From Microcaldota archaeon (GTDB lineage: Archaea > Micrarchaeota > Micrarchaeia > Anstonellales > Anstonellaceae): a stretch of 13,311 bases of DNA. A model generated the notes under the pieces. That model saw only the letters and a list, made by a program, of their open reading frames with translations, did not search any database and was not told where the DNA came from. The stretch covers positions 1-13,311 of the forward strand of contig JAPLWY010000128.1 in the NCBI GenBank assembly GCA_026396355.1, written 5' to 3'. A program made the translations under genes and the position numbers. Shown piece after piece: positions 7,631-13,311 of the stretch. Position 1 is the stretch's first letter; every line of letters starts with the position of its first letter.

Positions 7631-8251
7631 TCAGGGCGTGCTTTGAAGAACTGAAGACAAATGCCTCTTATAGCGCTGCACGTGGTGCTCTTCCTCCTTT
7701 TTTGCCATTTTCTCAAGGTTGGAGGAAAGAGTCATTATCTCGTGATATGCCTCGCCAAATGCGCCTTCGGACAGCAGTATTTCATCAGGCGTGCGCGCCT
7801 CGGTTGCATCGCAAAGTAGTGCAAGATACCGCAGCTGTTCCAGCGTTTCCTCTCCCTTCTTTGTGAGCCTTACTCTTGACCTGGAGCGTTTTCCAACCCT
7901 TTTCTTCATCGTGCTCCACCATGCCATGAGATATTCGTAAATCGAGCCGAAAAACCCCTCTTTTTGCGCGTTTTTTTGGTATTTGAGGCTGGCAGCGTCA
8001 AGCGCAATCTGCACAGGCAGGGAAAATGCGGCTTTTTCAGGGAGCAAAAGCACAGCCTCTGCTCTGGGGTCTATGAAATTTTGGTCCTTTTCCAGCGCTC
8101 CGTCGAACAGGCTTCGCGGGAAGCGGGGCCTTTTCATTGGAGCGGGGCTGCTGTCCCGCTGCTGAAAAAGCCTGTCCGCAGACTTTTTCACTACGGATGG
8201 CTCGCGCTCAAGCTTTGCTGGAGCCTGGCTTGGCGCCTTGAACTGTTCCAT
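7631..8251 (-). CDS. Conserved-looking hypothetical protein, soluble, possibly DNA-binding
   Basis: This 206-aa protein is not recognised. The first 45 residues are basic, Pro/Ser-rich and probably disordered. Residues about 60-110 look helical. A very basic stretch KKRVGKRSRSRVRLTKKGEE (116-135) is followed by a helix. RVRLTKKGEETLEQL resembles the third helix and wing region seen in winged-helix regulators ('RLTxKGxExLExL'), which is only suggestive. The C-terminal 45 residues look like a charged helix, possibly coiled-coil. There is no signal peptide or membrane helix. It is the first gene of the leftward set and is transcribed divergently from the unusual rightward cluster, a position typical of regulators. 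No ribosome binding site precedes the ATG, but a TTTATTGG box lies 27 bases upstream, so a leaderless message is likely. Confidence 0.72.
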   Translation of the reverse strand: MEQFKAPSQAPAKLEREPSVVKKSADRLFQQRDSSPAPMKRPRFPRSLFDGALEKDQNFIDPRAEAVLLLPEKAAFSLPVQIALDAASLKYQKNAQKEGFFGSIYEYLMAWWSTMKKRVGKRSRSRVRLTKKGEETLEQLRYLALLCDATEARTPDEILLSEGAFGEAYHEIMTLSSNLEKMAKKEEEHHVQRYKRHLSSVLQSTP

Positions 8252-8273
8252 ACTGGTCGCACGTCAATATTCT

Positions 8274-8281
8274 CCAATAAA
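8274..8281 (-). promoter_or_regulatory. TATA-like box, leftward promoter of the divergent region
   Basis: The minus strand reads TTTATTGG, centred about 27 bases before the ATG at 8251. No ribosome binding site is seen before that ATG, so a leaderless transcript from this box is the simplest reading. It lies next to the rightward TATA box at 8284-8291, so binding at one could affect the other. Confidence 0.5.
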
Positions 8282-8283
8282 GC

Positions 8284-8291
8284 TTATATTA
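8284..8291 (+). promoter_or_regulatory. TATA box with BRE-like purine stretch, rightward promoter
   Basis: The sequence TTATATTA is preceded by AATAAAGC, which resembles an archaeal BRE. It lies about 36 bases before the ATG at 8324, which predicts transcription starting near 8313-8318 with a leader of ten bases or fewer. The complement, TAATATAA, is also TATA-like, so it could also contribute to leftward transcription. Confidence 0.55.
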
Positions 8292-8323
8292 GGTTCGAAG
8301 CAAATAACTGCTGGGGCGATGGC

Positions 8324-8707
8324 ATGAAAAAAGACAACACAAATGAGGGCGCTTTCATACCTGGCGATGCAGCACGCATGGGGCTGGCATTCGATTACCG
8401 CTTCTTTTTCACGAATGAAACTTACTCAAAATGCCTGCGCACCATCTCGTCCGCCGAATCATCAGGAAAGAATCCCAACGAGGAAGCACAATCCTCCGTC
8501 CTCGCAGCAGCGGCGATTTATGCCACGCTCATATACTACATCTATCCTGCCAGGCCGCGTTTCAAAAAGGAAATAGACTCGAATAAGGAGCTTTCGGAAA
8601 ACTTCGCGAAAGCCAAGAAATGGATAGATGAGAATAATTTTGCGGATCTTGCCGACAACTTCGTTGATAACATACTGTCAAGCACGGATTTCCAGGGGGC
8701 GGTCTAA
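8324..8707 (+). CDS. Small helical protein of unknown function, first gene of the rightward cluster
   Basis: The protein is 127 aa from the ATG at 8324, chosen because GGGG (8313-8316) lies 7 bases upstream and a TATA box lies 36 bases upstream. The frame is open further back, but only across the divergent promoter and the antisense of the neighbouring gene. The N-terminus is polar, followed by DYRFFFTNETYSKC and a hydrophobic segment at about 58-75 (VLAAAAIYATLIYYIYP) that could be a membrane helix or a buried helix. The C-terminal half is charged and helical (ELSENFAKAKKWIDENNF). I do not recognise a family. Its TAA stop touches the ATG of the next gene (TAAATG), so the two are tightly coupled, and it may serve the large protein as a partner, chaperone or immunity-type protein; that is inference. 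Confidence 0.72.
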   Translation: MKKDNTNEGAFIPGDAARMGLAFDYRFFFTNETYSKCLRTISSAESSGKNPNEEAQSSVLAAAAIYATLIYYIYPARPRFKKEIDSNKELSENFAKAKKWIDENNFADLADNFVDNILSSTDFQGAV

Positions 8708-10963
8708 ATGTTCCTGTTCCAAGTCGTAAAACAAGCCGGGCCCGAGTCGAAAAGCCAGATTACCCGGGCTGCGATGTTCAAAGCCTATAATGAAATAAGC
8801 GACAAGATAGGCGCAATGATGAATGCAATTGCGAGCTCAAACTCTTCGGCCATATTGCCATATTCGGGTTCCCCGCTGGACATAGGGTTTGAAATCCTCA
8901 ACTCAAAAGCCTACAAGGAAGTGCTGAGCAAATGCCCGGAATTCGAAGCCATTTTCCAATCAGCCATGTACGGCCTGCGGCTGTGCCAAATAGGCGATAC
9001 GCCAGAGAAAACCGCCCTAATGAAAGCGGTGAGCGACGAATTATGGCTCCACCATGAGGAGCAGATGGGCGCCAAATTAGCACACCCGCCGCAGACTTCG
9101 GAAGATCTGCGGCCACTCAATGACATTTTCAGGGCTAACGCATTCTACTCCCTGTCAGACCTCCACAACAATATGCTGGACGGATTCCTCTCAATCCAGC
9201 TTTCTGACGCGCTTAAGACAAACAACATGAGCGCTATCAATAACGTGCTGGATCTCATGGCGCTTTTTCAGGATATGCGGTATGGCGTGGTTAGGACAGA
9301 GCCGGTTCCAAAATCGCCGTTCCCTCTCGTTGCAGGGGACGGAGTAAAGAACCAAACAGCAGGGCTTAACAACCTCCCTCCCGAAATATTGGCGGAGAGG
9401 GGGAAACTGCACCTTGAGAAAACGCCAGAAGACCGTTTTCTGGAAACATCGAAAGTTTATGCAGTCAATAAGGCGATTGTCAATGGGAACACAGCATATG
9501 CCAGCCAGCTTCTCGCGGCAAATCTTGGCAAAACCGCCAGCGGCAAGTCCAAAAATCTTGAGATAGATTACGGCACTTCCACCAACACTTACGCCAACAA
9601 GGCTGATTTTGGTCTTGAGGTAGCTTACAGCACCTCCCCTGTCGTTTACGCTAACAGGTGTGGTTTGGCAGATATGTACATCCTGCAGCCAAAATCATTT
9701 CTTCCCCTTGTCCCGTTTTATCTTGGAATAAAAGACCTAGCCACGGCTTTTTATCGTTGGGGAACGACAGGCAAGTTTGATAAAGAACTCGCGGCTATTG
9801 GCGCAGCCTATCTCACTCTGGATGTTTTTGCGATTATGACTGGAGGCTTTAGCAAGGGCGCAACCCTATTGCTGAAAAGCGAACGGACAGTTGCAAAATT
9901 TGCCGAATTGAGCGCAGAAGCAATCAAAATTGAGAACCGGCTCAAAAAGATTGAAACGCTTATCATCACAGCCAAAAGCACTACTGTGTTGACAAAGGAA
10001 CTGAACCTGCTCAAAACAGACCTTGAAATCCTTGCCAATCTTAACAAGGATATACTCGGGGTGGTGAAACCCCTACGTTTCCAAGGCGGAGTCAGGGAAG
10101 TATTCACTGCCAAGAACATAACCACCAAAGTCAAGCGCACAGAGAACATCATAAAGGAAACCCAAAACCTAACCGCTGCACCGGCACCCGGCACAGCCCC
10201 CCTGACGCCTGCAGAGATGGCCTTGCAGGTCAACAAGCTATCATTAAAATATGCGAAATTCGGCTCGAGCAGCGCGCAGTACGCTGAAAAGCTGACTGCC
10301 ATCATGGGATTGAAATCAACGCTTAACTATGGAATAGGGCGGTTTACTAGCGAGAACGCAGGCAAAGTTGAGAATGCGCTGAAACCGCTGCTCCACAGCA
10401 GCCAGAAAAGCTACGCAAAGTATCTTGATGAGCTTGGCAATGCTGCAAAAACCGAAATAAATGCCTTGAAGGACGGGGAGCACCTGACAATCAGCTTCAA
10501 ACAAACAGGCGACGGGTTCACGTTCGTAAAGGAAGGGGATAAAACGCTGGTATACCGGACTTCCGAGTTTGCCCCGACAACAACACTTGTAAAGGATATC
10601 GCTGTCGGGGATGCGAAAACGTTATGGGGAAAGCTGCTGCCTCCTGTTCCGCTTAACAAAGAGGTTGCCGATAGATTAATAGCTGGCTTAGAAGTGAATG
10701 ACTTTGCCAAGCTTGATGAACTTAGTGAAGGCGAACAGCTCACCGTGACTGTCAAAAAAATGAAATACACAATTATCAAAGGGCCAGAAGTCGGAGGGGT
10801 TGCGACATTCTCTGTTTTTAAGGAATCCGTCCTTGCCTCATACTGGAACACAATCAAAAGCACCTATGAGACTGCTAGCAAAAGCCTCGGTACCGCCAGC
10901 AACCGCGCCCGACAATGTTATATCGAGCATCCCAACCGCAACAGCCAACGGGCTCATGTATAA
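8708..10963 (+). CDS. Large multidomain protein of unknown function, first part (probably frameshifted near 10908)
   Basis: The frame encodes 751 aa starting at an ATG abutting the preceding stop, with GGGGGCGGT just upstream as ribosome binding site. There is no signal peptide. Layout: N-terminal signature MFLFQV..Q (residues 1-18, shared with the protein starting at 11681); helical region to about 330; a hydrophobic segment at 330-392 (FLPLVPFYLG, TGKFDKELAAIGAAYLTLD, TGGFSKGA) resembling the pre-toxin 'TG' region of polymorphic toxins; a coiled-coil-like stretch at about 395-470; then two related beta-rich modules (586-622 and 671-708). The last 18 residues (RQCYIEHPNR...) differ sharply in composition from the rest and read as out-of-frame translation, while the +1 frame continues sensibly into the next 236 codons. 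The native protein is therefore probably about 985 aa, ending at 11666. No function can be assigned with confidence. Confidence 0.75.
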   Translation: MFLFQVVKQAGPESKSQITRAAMFKAYNEISDKIGAMMNAIASSNSSAILPYSGSPLDIGFEILNSKAYKEVLSKCPEFEAIFQSAMYGLRLCQIGDTPEKTALMKAVSDELWLHHEEQMGAKLAHPPQTSEDLRPLNDIFRANAFYSLSDLHNNMLDGFLSIQLSDALKTNNMSAINNVLDLMALFQDMRYGVVRTEPVPKSPFPLVAGDGVKNQTAGLNNLPPEILAERGKLHLEKTPEDRFLETSKVYAVNKAIVNGNTAYASQLLAANLGKTASGKSKNLEIDYGTSTNTYANKADFGLEVAYSTSPVVYANRCGLADMYILQPKSFLPLVPFYLGIKDLATAFYRWGTTGKFDKELAAIGAAYLTLDVFAIMTGGFSKGATLLLKSERTVAKFAELSAEAIKIENRLKKIETLIITAKSTTVLTKELNLLKTDLEILANLNKDILGVVKPLRFQGGVREVFTAKNITTKVKRTENIIKETQNLTAAPAPGTAPLTPAEMALQVNKLSLKYAKFGSSSAQYAEKLTAIMGLKSTLNYGIGRFTSENAGKVENALKPLLHSSQKSYAKYLDELGNAAKTEINALKDGEHLTISFKQTGDGFTFVKEGDKTLVYRTSEFAPTTTLVKDIAVGDAKTLWGKLLPPVPLNKEVADRLIAGLEVNDFAKLDELSEGEQLTVTVKKMKYTIIKGPEVGGVATFSVFKESVLASYWNTIKSTYETASKSLGTASNRARQCYIEHPNRNSQRAHV
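9695..9883 (+). other. Hydrophobic pre-toxin-like segment within the large protein
   Basis: Residues 330-392 of the large protein run FLPLVPFYLGIKDLATAFYR, then TTGKFDKELAAIGAAYLTLD and MTGGFSKGA. The order hydrophobic stretch, Lys-Asp helix, TG, Asp-Glu-Leu-Ala-Ala, Gly, hydrophobic stretch, Gly-Gly, Lys follows what I know of pre-toxin (PT-TG-like) modules that sit before the toxin domain of polymorphic toxins. This is pattern recognition by eye, with no profile search. Confidence 0.35.
10463..10573 (+). repeat. Protein-level repeat, copy 1 (beta-rich module)
   Basis: Residues 586-622 of the large protein. LKDGEHLTISFKQ and the following strands resemble LSEGEQLTVTVKK in copy 2, which starts 85 residues later. 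The similarity is at protein level (L-x-x-GE-x-LT-hydrophobic-T/S, then FTFVKEGD versus YTIIKGPE); the DNA has diverged. Confidence 0.5.
10718..10831 (+). repeat. Protein-level repeat, copy 2 (beta-rich module)
   Basis: Residues 671-708 of the large protein, matching copy 1. A helical stretch with similar ending precedes each copy (EINALKDGE and KLDELSEGE), which suggests that the duplicated unit includes a helix followed by strands. Confidence 0.5.
10903..10912 (+). other. Probable +1 frameshift site in the large gene
   Basis: Up to NRA the 8708 frame looks genuine; after CCC (10908-10910) the +1 frame does. Removing one C would join ...SLGTASNRA to DNVISSIPTATANGLMYKTK in one frame and give an uninterrupted frame from 8708 to 11666. 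It could be a real mutation, an assembly or sequencing error, or a programmed shift. Confidence 0.55.
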
Positions 10964-11666
10964 AACTAAAACTCCCGCAACTGGCGGTTTCTTCTCAAAA
11001 TTGAAGCCAGAGACAGGAGTTAAAGAGATGTTCAAGGACGGGACCGGGCTGGGGTATGTCCCAAGAAAGCTTAACCAAGCTGCCCAATGGACCCGTGGCA
11101 CCAAGCTTTTCTCAAAAGAATCGGCATTAGGAAACCTCGGTTTTAGATACACTAAAGACGATGTTTTCCGTGCGACCGAACTCGGAAATATAGGCTATGG
11201 CGCATACGGCATGTGGGGTCTGCGCTTTCCAATTGGCTTAGTTTCTGGCACCGGGCACCTAGTAACTTATCCTTTGAAATACGGGCTAACGGGCGCGAGC
11301 GAAGTGATCGGAGGCACCCTTATTGGCGTGGAGGGCGCAGTAGGTGTTGGCCTCAAATTAGGGAAAATGTCTGTGCTCACCCTGGGCGGGCAGCACGTGA
11401 TCCCCCTTTTCGCCAAATTTGCGGTCCAGCCCCTTGACGATGCAATCAAAGAGAAGATTGTTCCATACGTCGAAGATCAAATCGAAAAATACCAGCACGG
11501 GACCGGCGCAAATAAAAAAAGAACCACGCTCAAAAAAGAAAAACCGGCCCCATCGGGCACGACTTCGGGTTCCAAGGGGGCAGTGTACCACAAAAAACCC
11601 CCAGCACAAAAACCTGCCCCAAAACAAGATGATGCAAACACAACAAATACTTCTGACGGTATGTAA
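10956..11666 (+). CDS. Glycine-rich hydrophobic protein with K/P-rich tail; probable C-terminal part of the preceding gene
   Basis: The frame encodes 236 aa from the ATG at 10956, which overlaps the preceding stop by 8 bases (ATGTATAA). No good ribosome binding site precedes it, though a TTATAT sequence lies about 35 bases upstream. The frame reads sensibly upstream of this ATG back to about 10908 (PDNVISSIPTATANG), which is why I regard it as the C-terminal third of one interrupted protein. Residues 76-147 are glycine-rich and hydrophobic (IGYGAYGMWGLRFPIGLVSG, GGTLIGVEGAVGVGLKLG), a composition that can insert into or line membranes. Residues 182-236 form a Lys/Pro/Gln-rich, probably disordered tail (KKEKPAPSG, KPPAQKPAPKQDD). 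If it is an independent gene, it would be translated by coupling to the upstream stop. Confidence 0.65.
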   Translation: MYKTKTPATGGFFSKLKPETGVKEMFKDGTGLGYVPRKLNQAAQWTRGTKLFSKESALGNLGFRYTKDDVFRATELGNIGYGAYGMWGLRFPIGLVSGTGHLVTYPLKYGLTGASEVIGGTLIGVEGAVGVGLKLGKMSVLTLGGQHVIPLFAKFAVQPLDDAIKEKIVPYVEDQIEKYQHGTGANKKRTTLKKEKPAPSGTTSGSKGAVYHKKPPAQKPAPKQDDANTTNTSDGM

Positions 11667-11669
11667 CTT

Positions 11670-11676
11670 GAGGTGA
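11670..11676 (+). promoter_or_regulatory. Strong ribosome binding site
   Basis: GAGGTGA lies 4 bases before the ATG at 11681 and starts 3 bases after the preceding stop. It fixes the start of the last gene and shows that it is translated from the same message as its neighbours. Confidence 0.8.
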
Positions 11677-11680
11677 AACA

Positions 11681-13311
11681 ATGCTAATATTCCAGGTAAC
11701 TGCCCAAACGACCGCGCATAGCCCAAGTTATATTGCGCTGGAAAAAAAGCTGGGGGAAAACCTCAAGTTTTACCAAGATCAACTGGCGAACCGGTTAAAA
11801 AAACCAAGCGCCCTCCAATCAGAATCCCAGATAACCTACTCTATGAAAGTTATTGCAAATTTAAAAGATTGCATCTTGCATATTCAAGCCCTGCAAAAAC
11901 TTCTCAACGGACAACAAACAGCGAGCAAGAGCGCATTCGTGAATCTCTGGCGGATGACCTCTGTCCAGCGTGAACTGTTCAATAACCACACGGATAACGA
12001 GAAAATAAAATTGAGGGAAGTCCGGGATTACATCCGCGCAAGCAACGCATCAAGCCCGATAGACGAAACCGTCCTGTCCGGGAAATGGGGCGCCACGGTG
12101 CTTGGCACTCAGAACCTCTTTGCGGAATATAACAAAGTATTCGGAATCCAGGAGCAAGAGACGCAGGCTCCGCCGAAAAAGAAGGATGAGCCGAAAAAAG
12201 AAACGCAAAAGCCAAAGCCTAAAAAACAAGACGAAACGGGCATTCCAAAAGTCCAAAAGGTCAGCCACTATCCCTTTGACTATCTTCCTCCGGAATGCAA
12301 GGCGTTTGCGCTTAGCGTTCTCAAGAACTTTCCTGGCGCAATGGTGGACGGCGTAACTGATGAACGAACTGCAAACAACTACTTGAATTACGCAATAACC
12401 CTTATTTCCAAATACGGCATAATCTCCCCGGACAAGCTCAAAACAGTGGAAAATCTCAAAGACCTGTCCCAAGACGAGCTTGCGCTCCTCATGCTGGTGT
12501 ACCAATACAGCTTCAGGGGGTATGGCAACCTTGAAAAGCTCCTGAAGAACCCGGACAACGCAGGGAAATCCGCAGGCGATCTGGTCAAGCTCTTCTATGA
12601 TGCAGGCAAGTCTGAAATAGCCCAAGGCATGATCCAGCCGAACGGCAAGGCTGTCACGGACAGGAGCAAAATATGGTGGACGAGCCAATTCAAGCAGGCA
12701 GTGGAGCTTGCGGGGAAAATAAAGCCAGGGCAATCCATCAGCAATGCCCCAGCGGATCAAACCACAGATAAAAAGCCCGGACAAAAATCCAAGTTTGACA
12801 TATCAAAAGTCCCAGGATATACTGCTGATTTCAAGTTCATGGGGAACAGCGCCGATTACAAGCTCGTAGGATACAATATGGATAACGCAGCTTTATATGA
12901 AAAAATAGGGCTGTCATTAGGCGATGCTCAGGTAAAACAGCTCTACACGCGCACGGCGTTAGGGACTTATGTGGAGTACTTCGGCAAAAAAATCAATCCC
13001 ACAAAAGCCAAGGACAACAAACAAACTCCCCCATCAGGTGACGTAACTACTGTTATTAGCCAGGCGCCAGGATCAAAAAACAAAGAAGCAGAAAAAACAG
13101 GGACTGGCGCGCCAATAACTGAACAAAAGAAAATACTTACTCCCAAAGAGCAGAGGCAATCGAATCGGGATGCGCGAAAAGAGTCCAGGAAAAATGAAAG
13201 GGAGCTTGATAAAAAAATGAGGATAGCGAACCGCGAAGCTAGGAAAAACAAGAAAACAGGCTTGTCTACCGCTGTCTCGCCGACGTTCGTGCAAGATAAC
13301 AAAGGCAACGA
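11681..13311 (+). CDS. Large modular protein of unknown function with K/P-rich linkers (runs off the right edge)
   Basis: I translated this frame by hand from the ATG at 11681: it is open to the window edge, 543 codons without a stop. The start follows GAGGTGA, 14 bases after the preceding stop. The N-terminus MLIFQV..Q matches the large protein at 8708 (identical at 8 of 18 ungapped positions). Layout: helical domain to about 156; Lys/Pro/Gln-rich linker at 157-187 (APPKKKDEPKKETQKPKPKK); helical domain at about 188-350 (YPFDYLPPECKAF, NYLNYAITLISKYG, KIWWTSQFKQAVELAGK); second polar linker to about 371; small domain at 372-435 (VPGYTADFKFMGNSADYKLV); polar linker; then a highly charged Arg/Lys/Glu stretch at about 482-530 that looks helical. 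No signal peptide or membrane helix is visible, and no family is recognised. Confidence 0.78.
   Translation, partial: MLIFQVTAQTTAHSPSYIALEKKLGENLKFYQDQLANRLKKPSALQSESQITYSMKVIANLKDCILHIQALQKLLNGQQTASKSAFVNLWRMTSVQRELFNNHTDNEKIKLREVRDYIRASNASSPIDETVLSGKWGATVLGTQNLFAEYNKVFGIQEQETQAPPKKKDEPKKETQKPKPKKQDETGIPKVQKVSHYPFDYLPPECKAFALSVLKNFPGAMVDGVTDERTANNYLNYAITLISKYGIISPDKLKTVENLKDLSQDELALLMLVYQYSFRGYGNLEKLLKNPDNAGKSAGDLVKLFYDAGKSEIAQGMIQPNGKAVTDRSKIWWTSQFKQAVELAGKIKPGQSISNAPADQTTDKKPGQKSKFDISKVPGYTADFKFMGNSADYKLVGYNMDNAALYEKIGLSLGDAQVKQLYTRTALGTYVEYFGKKINPTKAKDNKQTPPSGDVTTVISQAPGSKNKEAEKTGTGAPITEQKKILTPKEQRQSNRDARKESRKNERELDKKMRIANREARKNKKTGLSTAVSPTFVQDNKGN

Noticed and set aside
8252..8323. A small RNA or CRISPR-like element in the divergent gap
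   Set aside because: Only 72 bases, no repeated units and no stable hairpin was seen; TATA boxes explain the AT-rich content.
10800..10907. ATG at 10800 as start of the glycine-rich protein
   Set aside because: The first roughly 36 codons (MRHSLFLRNPSLPHTG...) are a shadow of the frame that encodes the second beta-rich repeat; sensible sequence in this frame begins only near 10908.
8324..13311. Recently integrated mobile element carrying the rightward cluster
   Set aside because: Hand counts of a few 60-base lines suggest lower GC towards the right end, but values in the first large gene overlap those on the left, and no integrase, tRNA, att repeats or transposase was seen. Not enough to call transfer.

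Overview
The window looks like chromosomal DNA of an archaeon, possibly a small-genome DPANN-type lineage; the phylum is a guess. Evidence for Archaea: an RNA 3'-terminal phosphate cyclase, a DUF92 membrane protein, secreted proteins rich in N-glycosylation sequons with a membrane anchor, TATA-type promoter boxes about 25 bases before start codons, and GGTGA/GAGG ribosome binding sites before internal operon genes. No tRNA, rRNA, CRISPR array, insertion sequence or integrase was seen.

Positions 1-8251 are packed with nine leftward (minus-strand) genes. In transcription order they are: a 206-aa protein of unknown function, a short DUF457/YdjM-type membrane protein, a three-helix membrane protein, a small cytoplasmic beta-sandwich protein, cysteinyl-tRNA synthetase (cysS), two secreted membrane-anchored proteins of unknown function, RNA 3'-phosphate cyclase (rtcA) and the first 96 residues of a DUF92 protein. 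Gaps are mostly under 25 bases. A TTTATTG/TTTTTAAT box sits 25-27 bases before four of the starts (8251, 7120, 4676, 1280), so this may be four stacked transcription units rather than one operon.

Positions 8252-8323 form a short AT-rich divergent promoter region.

Positions 8324-13311 hold a rightward cluster whose products I do not recognise: a 127-aa helical protein, a very large protein interrupted by a probable +1 frameshift near 10908 (751 aa, then 236 aa; about 985 aa if rejoined), and a modular protein of more than 543 aa that runs off the window. The two large proteins share an ungapped N-terminal signature (8 of the first 18 residues identical) although the rest of their sequences differ. 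The first also has a hydrophobic 'TG' segment resembling pre-toxin modules of polymorphic toxins, a coiled coil, a duplicated beta-rich module and a glycine-rich hydrophobic region. This cluster is the best candidate for an undescribed system. A secreted or surface-delivered effector or assembly is one hypothesis; nothing in the sequence proves a function.
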